A model generated the notes under the pieces. It was not told where the DNA came from, did not search any database, and saw nothing but the letters and a program-made list of their open reading frames with translations. From Pseudomonas sp. A34-9 (GTDB lineage: Bacteria; Pseudomonadota; Gammaproteobacteria; Pseudomonadales; Pseudomonadaceae): a DNA stretch of 64,000 nt. The DNA is taken from assembly GCF_029543085.1 (NCBI RefSeq), contig NZ_CP119967.1:1886501-1950500 (forward strand). Direction: 5' to 3'. The translations under genes were made by a program, and so were the position numbers. Shown piece by piece: positions 1 through 7,013 of the stretch (positions within the stretch are counted from its first letter, which is position 1; every line of letters begins with the position of its first letter).

Positions 1-67
1 GATCGTGCAGACCTTCATGGAGTACATCATCCAGCTGTACAAAAACATTCCGATGGTCATCGGCTAA
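1..67 (+). CDS. fliQ: Flagellar export protein FliQ, C-terminal end (partial)
   Basis: The window opens inside a gene read in frame 2. The last residues (MEYIIQLYKNIPMVIG, stop TAA at 65-67) match the end of FliQ, a small two-helix protein of the flagellar type III export gate. FliR follows after 3 bases, which is the usual fliQ-fliR order. Only about 21 codons are present, so the call rests largely on context. Confidence 0.85.
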   Translation, partial: IVQTFMEYIIQLYKNIPMVIG

Positions 68-70
68 GCC

Positions 71-856
71 ATGCAATCGCTGCTTCAGTTGACCGACACC
101 CAGATCAGTTCCTGGGTGGCGACATTCATGTTGCCGCTGTTTCGCGTCGCCTCGATACTGATGGTCATGCCGGTTTTCGGCACAACCCTCATTCCCCGGC
201 GTGTGCGCCTGTATTTCGCTGTGGCGATTACTGTGGTGATTGTGCCGGGACTCCCGCCGATGCCGGCAGTCAGCCCGCTCGATCTCAGTGGTTTGCTGTT
301 GATCGCCGAACAGATTCTGGTCGGCGCCGTTCTCGGGTTTTCTCTGCAGCTGTTTTTCCAGGCCTTCGCCGTGGCCGGGCAAATCGTCGCAGTCCAGATG
401 GGTATGGGTTTCGCCTCGATGATCGACCCGACCAACGGGGTATCGGTGGCGGTCATCGGGCAGTTCTTCACCATGCTGGTGACGCTGTTGTTCCTGTCGA
501 TGAACGGCCATCTGGTGGTCTTCGAAGTCCTCACCGAAAGTTTCACCACATTGCCGGTTGGCAGTGGCTTGATGACCGCGCATTACTGGGAGTTGGCCGG
601 CAAGCTCGGCTGGGTACTGGGGGCGGCGTTGTTGCTGGTGCTGCCGGCAATCACCGCACTGCTGGTGGTCAACATCGCCTTCGGCGTGATGACCCGCGCC
701 GCGCCGCAACTGAACATTTTCTCCATCGGTTTTCCGCTGACCCTGGTCCTCGGCCTGTTTATTGTCTGGGTCGGTCTGGCCGACATTCTCAACCAGTATC
801 AGCCGTTGGCCAGTGAGGCCTTGCAGCTGTTACGCGAACTGGCACGGGCGCGCTGA
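71..856 (+). CDS. fliR: Flagellar biosynthesis protein FliR
   Basis: This 261-aa inner-membrane protein of the flagellar export gate assembles with FliP and FliQ into the pore through which rod, hook and filament proteins leave the cytoplasm. The sequence is strongly hydrophobic, with about six membrane segments. It carries the family-typical run QMGMGFASMIDPTNG (near residues 113-127) and a C-terminal Ile/Val/Leu-rich helix (PLTLVLGLFIVW). Length is usual for FliR. It lies 3 bp after fliQ and 3 bp before flhB, so the three genes are surely co-transcribed. Confidence 0.96.
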   Translation: MQSLLQLTDTQISSWVATFMLPLFRVASILMVMPVFGTTLIPRRVRLYFAVAITVVIVPGLPPMPAVSPLDLSGLLLIAEQILVGAVLGFSLQLFFQAFAVAGQIVAVQMGMGFASMIDPTNGVSVAVIGQFFTMLVTLLFLSMNGHLVVFEVLTESFTTLPVGSGLMTAHYWELAGKLGWVLGAALLLVLPAITALLVVNIAFGVMTRAAPQLNIFSIGFPLTLVLGLFIVWVGLADILNQYQPLASEALQLLRELARAR

Positions 857-859
857 GTC

Positions 860-1999
860 ATGGCAGAGAGCGAAAGCGGTCAGGACAAAACAGAAGACCC
901 CACGGACAAACGCAAAAAAGACTCCCGTGAAAAGGGTGAGATTGCCCGCTCCAAAGAGCTCAACACGCTCGCCGTGATGATGGCCGGTGCCGGCGCGTTG
1001 CTGGTGTTCGGCGGCATGCTGGCCGAAGACCTGATGGAACTGATGCGCCTGAACTTCACGCTGTCGCGTGAGGTGATCATGGATCAGGGGTCCATGGGCG
1101 CGTTTCTGTTGCAGTCCGGCCAGATGGCCCTGCTGGCGATTCAGCCGATCATGATCACCCTGTTGATCGCGGCGCTGATCGGGCCGATTTCTCTCGGTGG
1201 CTGGCTGTTCGCGGCGGGCTCCATGGCGCCCAAGTTCAGCCGAATGAACCCGGCGGCAGGCCTGAAACGGATGTTCTCGTTCAAGGCTGTGGTCGAACTG
1301 CTCAAGGCCCTGGCCAAGTTTCTGATTACGTTGGGCGTGGCGTTGGCCGTGTTGTCGGCGGACGTCGATGACTTTTTGCGGATAGCCCACGAACCGCTTG
1401 ATATGGCGATCATCCACAGCGTCACGCTGGTCGGCTGGAGCACCTTGTGGCTGGCCTGCGGCCTGATCATCATCGCCGCCGTCGACGTGCCGGTACAGCT
1501 CTGGGAAGCGCACAAGAAACTGCTGATGACCAAGCAGGAAGTGCGCGACGAGCACAAGGATCAGGAGGGGCGCCCGGAGGTCAAACAGCGCATCCGCCAG
1601 ACCCAGCGCGAAATGTCCCAGCGGCGCATGATGGCGGCGATTCCCGACGCCGACGTGGTCATCACCAACCCGACCCACTACGCCGTCGCGCTCAAGTACG
1701 ACTCGGAAAAGGGTGGTGCGCCGATCCTGCTGGCCAAGGGCAGCGATTTCCTCGCCCTGAAAATCCGCGAAATCGCCGTGGCCAACAACGTCATGCTCCT
1801 CGAATCGCCGGGGCTGGCACGCTCGATCTACTACTCCACCGAACTGGATCAGGAAATCCCGGGTGGGTTGTATCTGGCGGTTGCTCAGGTGTTGGCCTAC
1901 GTCTACCAGATTCGCCAATACCGCGCCGGCAAGGGCAAGCGCCCGGATCCGCTCAAGGACGATCTGCCGATTCCGCCGGATCTGCGCCGCGATTCCTGA
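860..1999 (+). CDS. flhB: Flagellar export switch protein FlhB
   Basis: FlhB (379 aa) switches flagellar export from rod/hook to filament substrates. The N-terminus is hydrophilic (MAESESGQDKTEDPTDKRKKDS), typical of the family. Four membrane segments follow, then a cytoplasmic FlhB_C domain carrying the autocleavage motif NPTH at residues 270-273. The extension after the conserved core is short and basic (GKGKRPDPLKDDL). This is the full-length copy. A separate FlhB_C-only protein without NPTH lies at 26127-26456. In Pseudomonas flhB is usually followed closely by flhA, but here about 5 kb of accessory DNA separates them. Confidence 0.97.
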   Translation: MAESESGQDKTEDPTDKRKKDSREKGEIARSKELNTLAVMMAGAGALLVFGGMLAEDLMELMRLNFTLSREVIMDQGSMGAFLLQSGQMALLAIQPIMITLLIAALIGPISLGGWLFAAGSMAPKFSRMNPAAGLKRMFSFKAVVELLKALAKFLITLGVALAVLSADVDDFLRIAHEPLDMAIIHSVTLVGWSTLWLACGLIIIAAVDVPVQLWEAHKKLLMTKQEVRDEHKDQEGRPEVKQRIRQTQREMSQRRMMAAIPDADVVITNPTHYAVALKYDSEKGGAPILLAKGSDFLALKIREIAVANNVMLLESPGLARSIYYSTELDQEIPGGLYLAVAQVLAYVYQIRQYRAGKGKRPDPLKDDLPIPPDLRRDS

Positions 2000-2092
2000 T
2001 AGTTGCCGTCTGTCTGAATTCCCCCATCACCCGCCGCAGTAGTCCGCGCCTGTTCAACTGGCGGTTACCGCCTGTCTGAAAGCCCTGTTTAC

Positions 2093-2108
2093 CTGTCAGA
2101 TCTGACAG
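2093..2108 (+). promoter_or_regulatory. LuxR-type (las/rhl-like) box, copy 1
   Basis: CTGTCAGATCTGACAG is a perfect 16-bp palindrome. With its flanks it reads ACCTGTCAGATCTGACAGTA, matching the NNCTGNCAGATCTGNCAGNN form bound by LasR/RhlR/MupR-type quorum-sensing regulators. Its centre is 75.5 bp upstream of the ATG at 2176. Identical palindromes occur at 5898, 21688 and 26006. The binding protein is inferred; no luxR or luxI gene is in the window. Confidence 0.75.
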
Positions 2109-2175
2109 TAGACGCCATCTTCCAGCAGCGCTGTCATGTATTCGGGAATTATCCCTAATCGCAGAGAGCACGATC

Positions 2176-2844
2176 ATGGCAGAACGAATCTACAAAAAAC
2201 TTGAAGGAATGACGCTGGAATATGTTTCAGGACGGCTCGAGGAGAATCCGAAGGAGCGGGCCATCCGTTACAGGGTCACTTTCGACATGGATCTGGATTT
2301 CACCCACTTTGTGCAAATGGCCAACTTGCATATTCCGGGTTACCTGAATAACCCGATCAACGCTGTCCGGCCTGAACTGAACGGCATGGCTTACCACTAT
2401 TCCTACAACTACTTTTTTGATGCCGCTGGAAAAATTCGCGACAACGAGGCGTTATTCGGGATTTTCACTGATTCAGCTAATTACATGGATCAATGGGCGG
2501 CGGGTGCCGATCTGGAGGTGCGTTACGGCAAGCCTGAGTTTGAGATGATTGGCCGCAAATTGCGCATCCATGCACACAGAGACCTTCGCTTGCCTGATCA
2601 GTCGCGCAACATTGCTATTGCCGATTTGCCGGTCGTTTCCTTTCAGTGGGCGCTTAACCTGATGGAGGGGCACGTTGATGGCCCCCAAATTACTGCGCCA
2701 TTTACCAAGGTCGTGCTCATGTACATGAATGAAGATCTTGTTGAAGTCGAAGGCCAGAAAATGTTCAGGGGCGCGAAGTATATCAATGGCAAGCAACTCA
2801 GTTTTGGTGCTATTTCGCCCAAGCAGATTCTGACCGCGCAGTGA
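2176..2844 (+). CDS. Hypothetical protein, 222 aa, downstream of LuxR-type box
   Basis: I do not recognise this family. The protein is soluble-looking, with no signal peptide or membrane segment. It is rich in aromatic residues (AYHYSYNYFFDAAG near residue 76) and has a mixed hydrophilic pattern that could be a beta-rich fold. The gene is visibly more A+T-rich than flhB. RBS-like GAGAG (2163-2167) precedes the ATG. It is monocistronic and is followed by REP repeats with no clear terminator. The perfect LuxR-type box 75 bp upstream links it to the Ig-like and halovibrin-like genes of this window. Confidence 0.75.
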   Translation: MAERIYKKLEGMTLEYVSGRLEENPKERAIRYRVTFDMDLDFTHFVQMANLHIPGYLNNPINAVRPELNGMAYHYSYNYFFDAAGKIRDNEALFGIFTDSANYMDQWAAGADLEVRYGKPEFEMIGRKLRIHAHRDLRLPDQSRNIAIADLPVVSFQWALNLMEGHVDGPQITAPFTKVVLMYMNEDLVEVEGQKMFRGAKYINGKQLSFGAISPKQILTAQ

Positions 2845-2867
2845 CATTTGCGCTGAGTTCACTGGCC

Positions 2868-2982
2868 CCTTCGCGAGCAGGCTCGCTCCTACTTTTGGAA
2901 TACATTCCACTCCCAAATCTGTTTTGCATTTCATTCCACATCTGGAATGCATTTCACTGTGGGAGCGAGCTTGCTCGCGAAG
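2868..2982. repeat. Inverted pair of REP palindromes
   Basis: Two oppositely oriented copies of the Pseudomonas REP core occur here: TTCGCGAGCAGGCTCGCTCC near 2868-2891 and GTGGGAGCGAGCTTGCTCGC near 2959-2982. They are separated by about 65 bp that itself contains a doubled segment around 'tggaatgcatttc'. REP pairs like this recur through the window, and one set flanks the RAYT gene at 50012. Confidence 0.85.
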
Positions 2983-3068
2983 AGGTCGGCACTCACACCA
3001 AATCCGTCAACGCTTGATTGAGCGTTCCCGCACGCAGCACAGGAACGCCTCAACGGACGCTCCACGTT

Positions 3069-3103
3069 ATGATCGTTCCCACGCAGAGCGTGGGAACGAT
3101 CAT
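3069..3103. repeat. Perfect 16-bp stem hairpin repeat
   Basis: The arms ATGATCGTTCCCACGC (3069-3084) and GCGTGGGAACGATCAT (3088-3103) are exact complements around the 3-base loop AGA. This is the second common Pseudomonas palindrome type (GTTCCCACGC). It ends immediately before a 16-base G run. A remnant of the right arm (GTGGGAACGATCATCG) sits at about 6056-6071, just past the second DUF6124 copy, so the repeat was probably part of the duplicated unit. Confidence 0.85.
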
Positions 3104-3104
3104 C

Positions 3105-3120
3105 GGGGGGGGGGGGGGGG
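3105..3120 (+). repeat. 16-base poly-G tract
   Basis: This is an uninterrupted run of 16 G, six bases past the stop codon of the first DUF6124 gene. At the matching place by the second copy the sequence is GAGAGGGGCG (6070 onward), so the long tract is specific to copy 1. Tracts of this length slip readily. The exact length may vary between cells or be a sequencing artefact. Confidence 0.8.
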
Positions 3121-3126
3121 CGGGCG

Positions 3127-3486
3127 CTACTGCGACAACTCCAGATTATCCATCACCCGATTCACTGCCAGTTCGCCGAGCATGATCAACTGCGCGATCC
3201 CCAGCAGCGTCCTGCGTTGTGACGCGGGTATGAGGTGGGCGAAGTCATGGGCGATGGTTCTGGCTGAGGCGAGTGTTTCGCTGGCATCGGCCAGCAGTTC
3301 CTCGTTTTTGAAGTCGGCGGTGACGGCGTACATCCGGCGGGTTTTGCGTGGCGGTGGCGTGGAGCCGGGTGGGCAGAGGTAGTGATCGAGGGCGCGGTCG
3401 GCGGCTTCGTGGAGTTTTTTTGAATCGAGGGATTCGTAGGGGGAGGTGGGGTCGGTTTCGGGTGGGTTGGGTGTTGGTTTGATCAT
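3127..3486 (-). CDS. DUF6124 family protein, copy 1
   Basis: This 119-aa protein belongs to a family of unknown function that I know mainly from Pseudomonas. Its conserved N-terminus is TPNPPETDPTSPYESLDSKK, followed by LHEAADRALDHYLCPPG and a helical C-terminal half (LGIAQLIMLGELAVNRVMDN). It has no signal peptide or membrane segment. The RBS is AAGGAG (minus strand, about 3494-3499). It is almost identical to copy 2 at 6080-6439, differing at the C-terminus (ELSQ versus ELPQ). Both are preceded by a long structured leader. Function unknown. Confidence 0.8.
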   Translation of the reverse strand: MIKPTPNPPETDPTSPYESLDSKKLHEAADRALDHYLCPPGSTPPPRKTRRMYAVTADFKNEELLADASETLASARTIAHDFAHLIPASQRRTLLGIAQLIMLGELAVNRVMDNLELSQ

Positions 3487-3846
3487 GGTGGAGCTCCTTT
3501 GAAGTGGAGCCGCTACGACCTGTCGCTAAACAGGAGGGGTGGCGGCTGTACGCAGGTTAGCGAACCGGTCAAAGGCACCCGGCAGACCCGAGGGTCTCCC
3601 GCATACAGCCACCATGACGAAATCGCGAAAATACAGATCCGCAACGAAGCCTGGAACGCCGATGCACCTTTGACTTGAATTCGAGTCGCTAAACCCGATC
3701 GCTGATTCGTCAGCGACCGATCCACAATAGAACCCGACCCCAAAGCGCACAAGCCGGCGGATTCTGGCGTAGCTGTAGGCAATGGCGCAAGGATTTGTAG
3801 CCTCGAAGGCGTGTCGGGAGGTGTCATTTAAACGCCTGAGTTTAAG
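3487..3846 (-). ncRNA. Structured leader of DUF6124 copy 1 (candidate)
   Basis: Read on the minus strand, this non-coding leader contains paired elements, given here as plus-strand positions: TTTAAAC/GTTTAA (3827-3833/3840-3845); TCGCTGA/TCAGCGA (3699-3705/3710-3716); CGCTAAACC with GGTTAGCG (3687-3695/3555-3562); GTCAAAGG/CCTTTGAC (3568-3575/3667-3674); GGCTGTACGC/GCATACAGCC (3544-3553/3601-3610); AGACC/GGTCT closing a CUCG loop in RNA (3584-3597); and CCTGT/ACAGG with loop CGCTAA (3519-3534). The leader of copy 2 keeps these pairings with different bases. Transcription as one leader RNA is inferred. Confidence 0.55.
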
Positions 3847-3869
3847 ACGCAATTTGCGCTGACTTCACT

Positions 3870-3957
3870 GCCCCCTTCGCGAGCAAGTCGAATCGTCGCA
3901 CCGTCGCTCCCACATTTGGATTGCATTTCCCCTGTGGGAGCGAGCTTGCTCGCGAAA
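3870..3957. repeat. REP pair, one copy degenerate
   Basis: A broken REP (CTTCGCGAGCAAG... CGTCGCTCCCAC, about 3870-3911) is followed by an intact one in the opposite sense (GTGGGAGCGAGCTTGCTCGC, about 3933-3957). The preceding bases (TTTGCGCTGACTTCACTG) nearly repeat the bases before the REP at 2868, so this intergenic stretch is a second copy of the same segment. The rest of 3958-4114 shows nothing I can assign. Confidence 0.8.
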
Positions 3958-4114
3958 GGGCCATCCCGGTCAGCAGAAAAACCTCGATCAAGCCCCGCTG
4001 TTCAAATCACTGCTCAAATAAACCCGTCCCCTTTTCACAATGAAAGTCTGACCCTTGTCGAGACGGGTATTCAGAATGCGAAGTTCTGCAGCCATTTATC
4101 CTGACTAGTTTCAA

Positions 4115-5824
4115 CTAATCAACGCTGCTTGAACCTGCGATCATTTCTGCGGCTTCTAAGATCTCCTCACTAGCGCTCATCGCTCCCGTTCCTCCCCAAT
4201 AATTCAACGAAAAACTCAACCCGTCTCTGGGGTCGGCTGTCTGCGCCAGCCACTCAAAATTTCGGGTATAGGTGTTATAAACCTCTCCCTGGGCTCCATT
4301 GGTGTTGCCGGTCCAGGCTCTGTCCAGTTGAGGAAACTGTGGACCTGCAATCCAAGCGAACCAAGGCTGAGAGAAGCAACGCTGCATGACCGCACGGATT
4401 TGCGGCGTTAAGTGAATCTCTCCTCTTTGCGCCAGTGATTGAAGGTATCTCTGGTAAGTCCAACCTACGCCTCCGTGTACCAACAAGGAGTAGATGTTCG
4501 AGACCTGGACTGAGTAGCTGACCTGCGCATCTTGTTTGTCGGTGATGGTGATGGTTGCCCCACCGTTGCCCATTCCCGTGGCCTTGCCGCTTGCGTCAAC
4601 TGCTGCGACGGAGGGATTCGAGGACTTGTAGGTATAGGGCGGATTACCTCCAATAGCCACGCGAATCTTAGTGTTACCAATCGCATCGACACCATTGAGG
4701 TGTGGACAGTAACCACTTCTCACCATTATTCCGTCCAGCACCATCAGCGTCGTGTCCACTGAAAGTGGTTCGACACTCACAGTCAGTAATCGCACGTTGG
4801 AATAAACCGAGGTTGGGTGGTACAGCGATTTAGCATACAAGCGGTGACCGCCGACTGTTACGGTGATGGTGTGCTGCCAAGACCCGTCAATTGGACTCGC
4901 GGTCAGTTTGCCTTTGGACACTGCGCTCGGACCACTACCGTCGAAAATCTCGATATCCTTCCCTTTGCTGGCGGTACCCTTGAGTATTAACGTGGTGCTG
5001 GTGGTGCTGGCACCCTCCGCCACTTCTTCATTGTTGGAATCCAATACGTTGACGAGGGTCGGGGCCGGCAGATTTTCCTCTTTAAGGCGAATATTCAGCG
5101 TCTCATTCGGCGATTCACCAGAATTTCCCAATTGATCCGTCACCTCGAAATTGGCATTGATCTCGCCGTCAACAAAGTTTTTAAAGTCATCGGTATACAG
5201 CGTTACGCTCACAGGTGCCGAGGGATCTGTGACCTCCATCTTGAATGTTGCATTGCCGAGTTTTAATTGCACTTGATCGAAGGGTTCTTTGGTGGTGTAG
5301 CGCATTTCGAACGTGACGCCCTCCTTGGCCAGTTCAGCGGTAACGCCGTAGGCGATTACCTTGGGTGGAATAATCAGCTTGAAGTTGGCGTGGGGGTGCA
5401 GGTGGTAGAGCACGCGCAAGATATCCGATGATTCTTCATTGCCGCCTAGCCGTTTAACTACGTACTGCAGTTTGTTGATGCCGTTTACAAACTTGGTTTT
5501 CGGAGCTTGCAGCGCGATTCGCTTGTTTTCCTCGCCGGGCTCGACAGTGTAGCTGTCCACGGGTGTCGTCCCGTCATTGATAAACAATTCGACTGATTCG
5601 TACTCGGCTAGCGTCGCCACGCCCCGGTTTAGCAGTAACGTCCACGGATCAACCACACACCTCACGCGTTCTGGGGTACCGGTGAAGAGCCGTCTAGGTA
5701 TACCACCATCAGCGAGACCGGATGGCCTCACCGGGGTCAGCCAGCCAGGTATGAAAACCGGGACCAGTTTTAAAATTTCAATCACTTCGTCAGACTGGAT
5801 GTCGATGGTTGATTCAGTGTCCAT
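4115..5824 (-). CDS. Ig-like domain protein, 569 aa
   Basis: This protein has an N-terminal region (about residues 15-140) related to the 574-aa protein at 24196-25920. Shared points are IPGWLTPV/IPAWISPI, VDPW and INDGTTPV/WDDGVTPV, then VVKRLGGNEESS/RVIRSSGNEADS. Ig-like beta repeats follow (about 240-350). Near 385-450 there is a segment like bacterial Ig-like group 2 (SNPSVAAVDASGKATGMGNG). The last 120 residues are unlike the rest and Trp/Tyr-rich (HGGVGWTYQRYLQ, FSLNYWGGTGAMSASEEIL). No signal peptide is seen, so the route out, if secreted, is unclear. A LuxR-type box lies 81.5 bp upstream. Function unknown. Confidence 0.8.
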   Translation of the reverse strand: MDTESTIDIQSDEVIEILKLVPVFIPGWLTPVRPSGLADGGIPRRLFTGTPERVRCVVDPWTLLLNRGVATLAEYESVELFINDGTTPVDSYTVEPGEENKRIALQAPKTKFVNGINKLQYVVKRLGGNEESSDILRVLYHLHPHANFKLIIPPKVIAYGVTAELAKEGVTFEMRYTTKEPFDQVQLKLGNATFKMEVTDPSAPVSVTLYTDDFKNFVDGEINANFEVTDQLGNSGESPNETLNIRLKEENLPAPTLVNVLDSNNEEVAEGASTTSTTLILKGTASKGKDIEIFDGSGPSAVSKGKLTASPIDGSWQHTITVTVGGHRLYAKSLYHPTSVYSNVRLLTVSVEPLSVDTTLMVLDGIMVRSGYCPHLNGVDAIGNTKIRVAIGGNPPYTYKSSNPSVAAVDASGKATGMGNGGATITITDKQDAQVSYSVQVSNIYSLLVHGGVGWTYQRYLQSLAQRGEIHLTPQIRAVMQRCFSQPWFAWIAGPQFPQLDRAWTGNTNGAQGEVYNTYTRNFEWLAQTADPRDGLSFSLNYWGGTGAMSASEEILEAAEMIAGSSSVD

Positions 5825-5897
5825 GACGCGCTCCTGACCCTTGATAGGCCGGCTAGTGGGGAAGCGCTATCACATACTGTCCAGTGAATTTTGCCCA

Positions 5898-5913
5898 CTG
5901 TCAGATCTGACAG
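5898..5913 (-). promoter_or_regulatory. LuxR-type box, copy 2
   Basis: This perfect palindrome CTGTCAGATCTGACAG is centred 81.5 bp upstream of the 569-aa gene start at 5824. On the gene strand it reads ACCTGTCAGATCTGACAGTG. A possible -10 element TATGTG (minus strand, 5871-5876) is centred 32 bp downstream, close to the spacing for an activator box overlapping the -35 region. The regulator is inferred. Confidence 0.75.
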
Positions 5914-6079
5914 GTACATCCATGTTTTAGACGAGCGGTCCGAGTTTCGCCGCGTGTTTTGCACATTGCTCAATGGGCCATCCGTCGCAAGACCGCTCCT
6001 TGAAAAAGCAAATAGTCGAGTCCTCTTTTCTTGGCATTTGGAATGCATTTCCCTGTGGGAACGATCATCGAGAGGGGCG

Positions 6080-6439
6080 CTACTGCGGCAACTCCAGATT
6101 ATCCATCACCCGATTCACCGCCAGTTCGCCGAGCATGATCAGCTGCGCGATCCCCAAGAGCGTCCTGCGCTGCGACGCGGGTATGAGGTGGGCGAAGTCG
6201 TGGGCGATAGTTCTGGCTGAGGCGAGTGTTTCGCTGGCATCGGCCAGCAGTTCCTCGTTTTTGAAGTCGGCGGTGACGGCGTACATCCGGCGGGTTTTGC
6301 GTGGCGGTGGCGTGGAGCCGGGTGGGCAGAGGTAGTGATCGAGGGCGCGGTCGGCGGCTTCGTGGAGTTTTTTTGAATCGAGGGATTCGTAGGGGGAGGT
6401 GGGGTCGGTTTCGGGTGGGTTTGGCGTTGGTTTGATCAT
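6080..6439 (-). CDS. DUF6124 family protein, copy 2
   Basis: This 119-aa near-twin of the protein at 3127-3486 has the same N-terminal PPETDPTSPYESLDSKK and LHEAADRALDHYL segments and differs at the end (ELPQ). The coding regions differ by only a few bases (for example near 6125-6200), so the duplication is recent or kept alike by gene conversion. The leaders, in contrast, have diverged strongly outside a conserved block. RBS-like AGAGG (minus strand, about 6448-6452) precedes the ATG. Function unknown. Confidence 0.8.
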   Translation of the reverse strand: MIKPTPNPPETDPTSPYESLDSKKLHEAADRALDHYLCPPGSTPPPRKTRRMYAVTADFKNEELLADASETLASARTIAHDFAHLIPASQRRTLLGIAQLIMLGELAVNRVMDNLELPQ

Positions 6440-6767
6440 CGGTAAAGCCTCTAGAGTAGTGAAGCTGCCACCGTTCGCTGCTAACGAAGGAGGTGGCGGC
6501 TGTACGCGGGTTAGCAGACCAGGACTCTAGAACCCGGCGCACCGAAGTGCCCCACGCAAAGCCGCCATAACGGCAGCGGACTTTGTGCGTCTAGAGAAAC
6601 ATCCAGGCTGCTAAACCCGATCACTGAACATTCAGTGACCGATCCACAATAGAACCCGACCCCAAAGCGCACAAGCCGGCGGATTCTGGCTTGGCTGTAG
6701 GCAAAGGCGCAAGGATTTGTAGCCTGATTACGTGTCTTGGCGTGTCATTTAAACATTGGTGTTTAAA
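6440..6767 (-). ncRNA. Structured leader of DUF6124 copy 2 (candidate)
   Basis: This is the counterpart of the 3487-3846 leader. Pairings in plus-strand positions are TTTAAAC/GTTTAAA (6748-6754/6761-6767); TCACTGAA/TTCAGTGA (6621-6628/6631-6638); CTGCTAAACC with GGTTAGCAG (6608-6617/6509-6517); CTCTAGA/TCTAGAG (6525-6531/6590-6596); TGGCGGCT/AGCCGCCA (6494-6501/6560-6567); GCAC/GTGC closing a UUCG loop in RNA (6539-6550); and TTCG/CGAA with loop CTGCTAA (6474-6488). Bases in most stems differ from copy 1 while pairing is kept. A block at about 6640-6724 is nearly identical in both. Confidence 0.55.
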
Positions 6768-6810
6768 AGCACAGGATCGCAGCCTGCCGCAGTCGCTAGA
6801 GGAGACGTAA

Positions 6811-6899
6811 ATCCCTGTAGGAGCTGCCGAAGGCTGCGATCTTTTGATTTTCAAAAGCAAGATCAAGAGATCGCAGCCTTCGGCAGCTCCTACAGGGAT
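6811..6899. repeat. Long inverted repeat of the GTAGGAGCTGCC family
   Basis: Outer arms ATCCCTGTAG and CTACAGGGAT, continuing as GGAGCTGCCGAAGGCTGCGA and its complement, enclose a short centre. The whole could form a hairpin with arms of about 35 bp. The same family recurs at 19532, 21566 (degenerate), 40369 and 46254. It lies just upstream of the flhA promoter. Confidence 0.85.
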
Positions 6900-6935
6900 C
6901 GCATCCGGTGCGATCTTTTTTTACCCGCGCAAAAG

Positions 6936-6952
6936 TTGGAAAGCTTCTTGCA
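6936..6952 (+). promoter_or_regulatory. Sigma-54 promoter of flhA
   Basis: TTGGAAAGCTTCTTGCA has GG at 6938-6939 and GC at 6950-6951, exactly 10 bases apart, with the TTGCA form of the -12 element. It lies 62 bp upstream of the flhA GTG. Sigma-54/FleQ control of flhA is established in Pseudomonas aeruginosa, which supports the call. I did not identify FleQ sites. Confidence 0.75.
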
Positions 6953-7013
6953 GTACCCGCCGTGAGCCCGCTGTGGGCGTCAAAAGTTTGCTTTAAAGGA
7001 ACGGGGAAAACCG

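Noticed and set aside
830..1918. Long minus-strand ORF opposite flhB, and similar long antisense frames opposite flhA, cheA, ccmF, actP, gltA and pyk
   Set aside because: They are His/Arg/Gln-rich translations typical of the antisense strand of high-GC genes, with conserved genes on the other strand.
3513..3852. Open frames in the DUF6124 leaders with the shared run LQILAPLPTA and SAGLCALGSG, also at 6621-6866
   Set aside because: The shared peptide comes from the nearly identical 80-base block. The frames differ before and after it, have no RBS and cross the paired elements, so a structured non-coding leader explains the conservation better.
3916..4104. 62-aa plus-strand ORF
   Set aside because: It begins inside a REP element (VGASLLAKGP is the usual REP translation), has no RBS and no coding character.
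3490..6620. GTTAGC/GCTAAC tokens as integron attC core sites
   Set aside because: The attC core needs GTTRRRY with its RYYYAAC partner. GTTAGCG and GTTAGCA fail at the sixth position, and no integrase or cassette-array layout is present.
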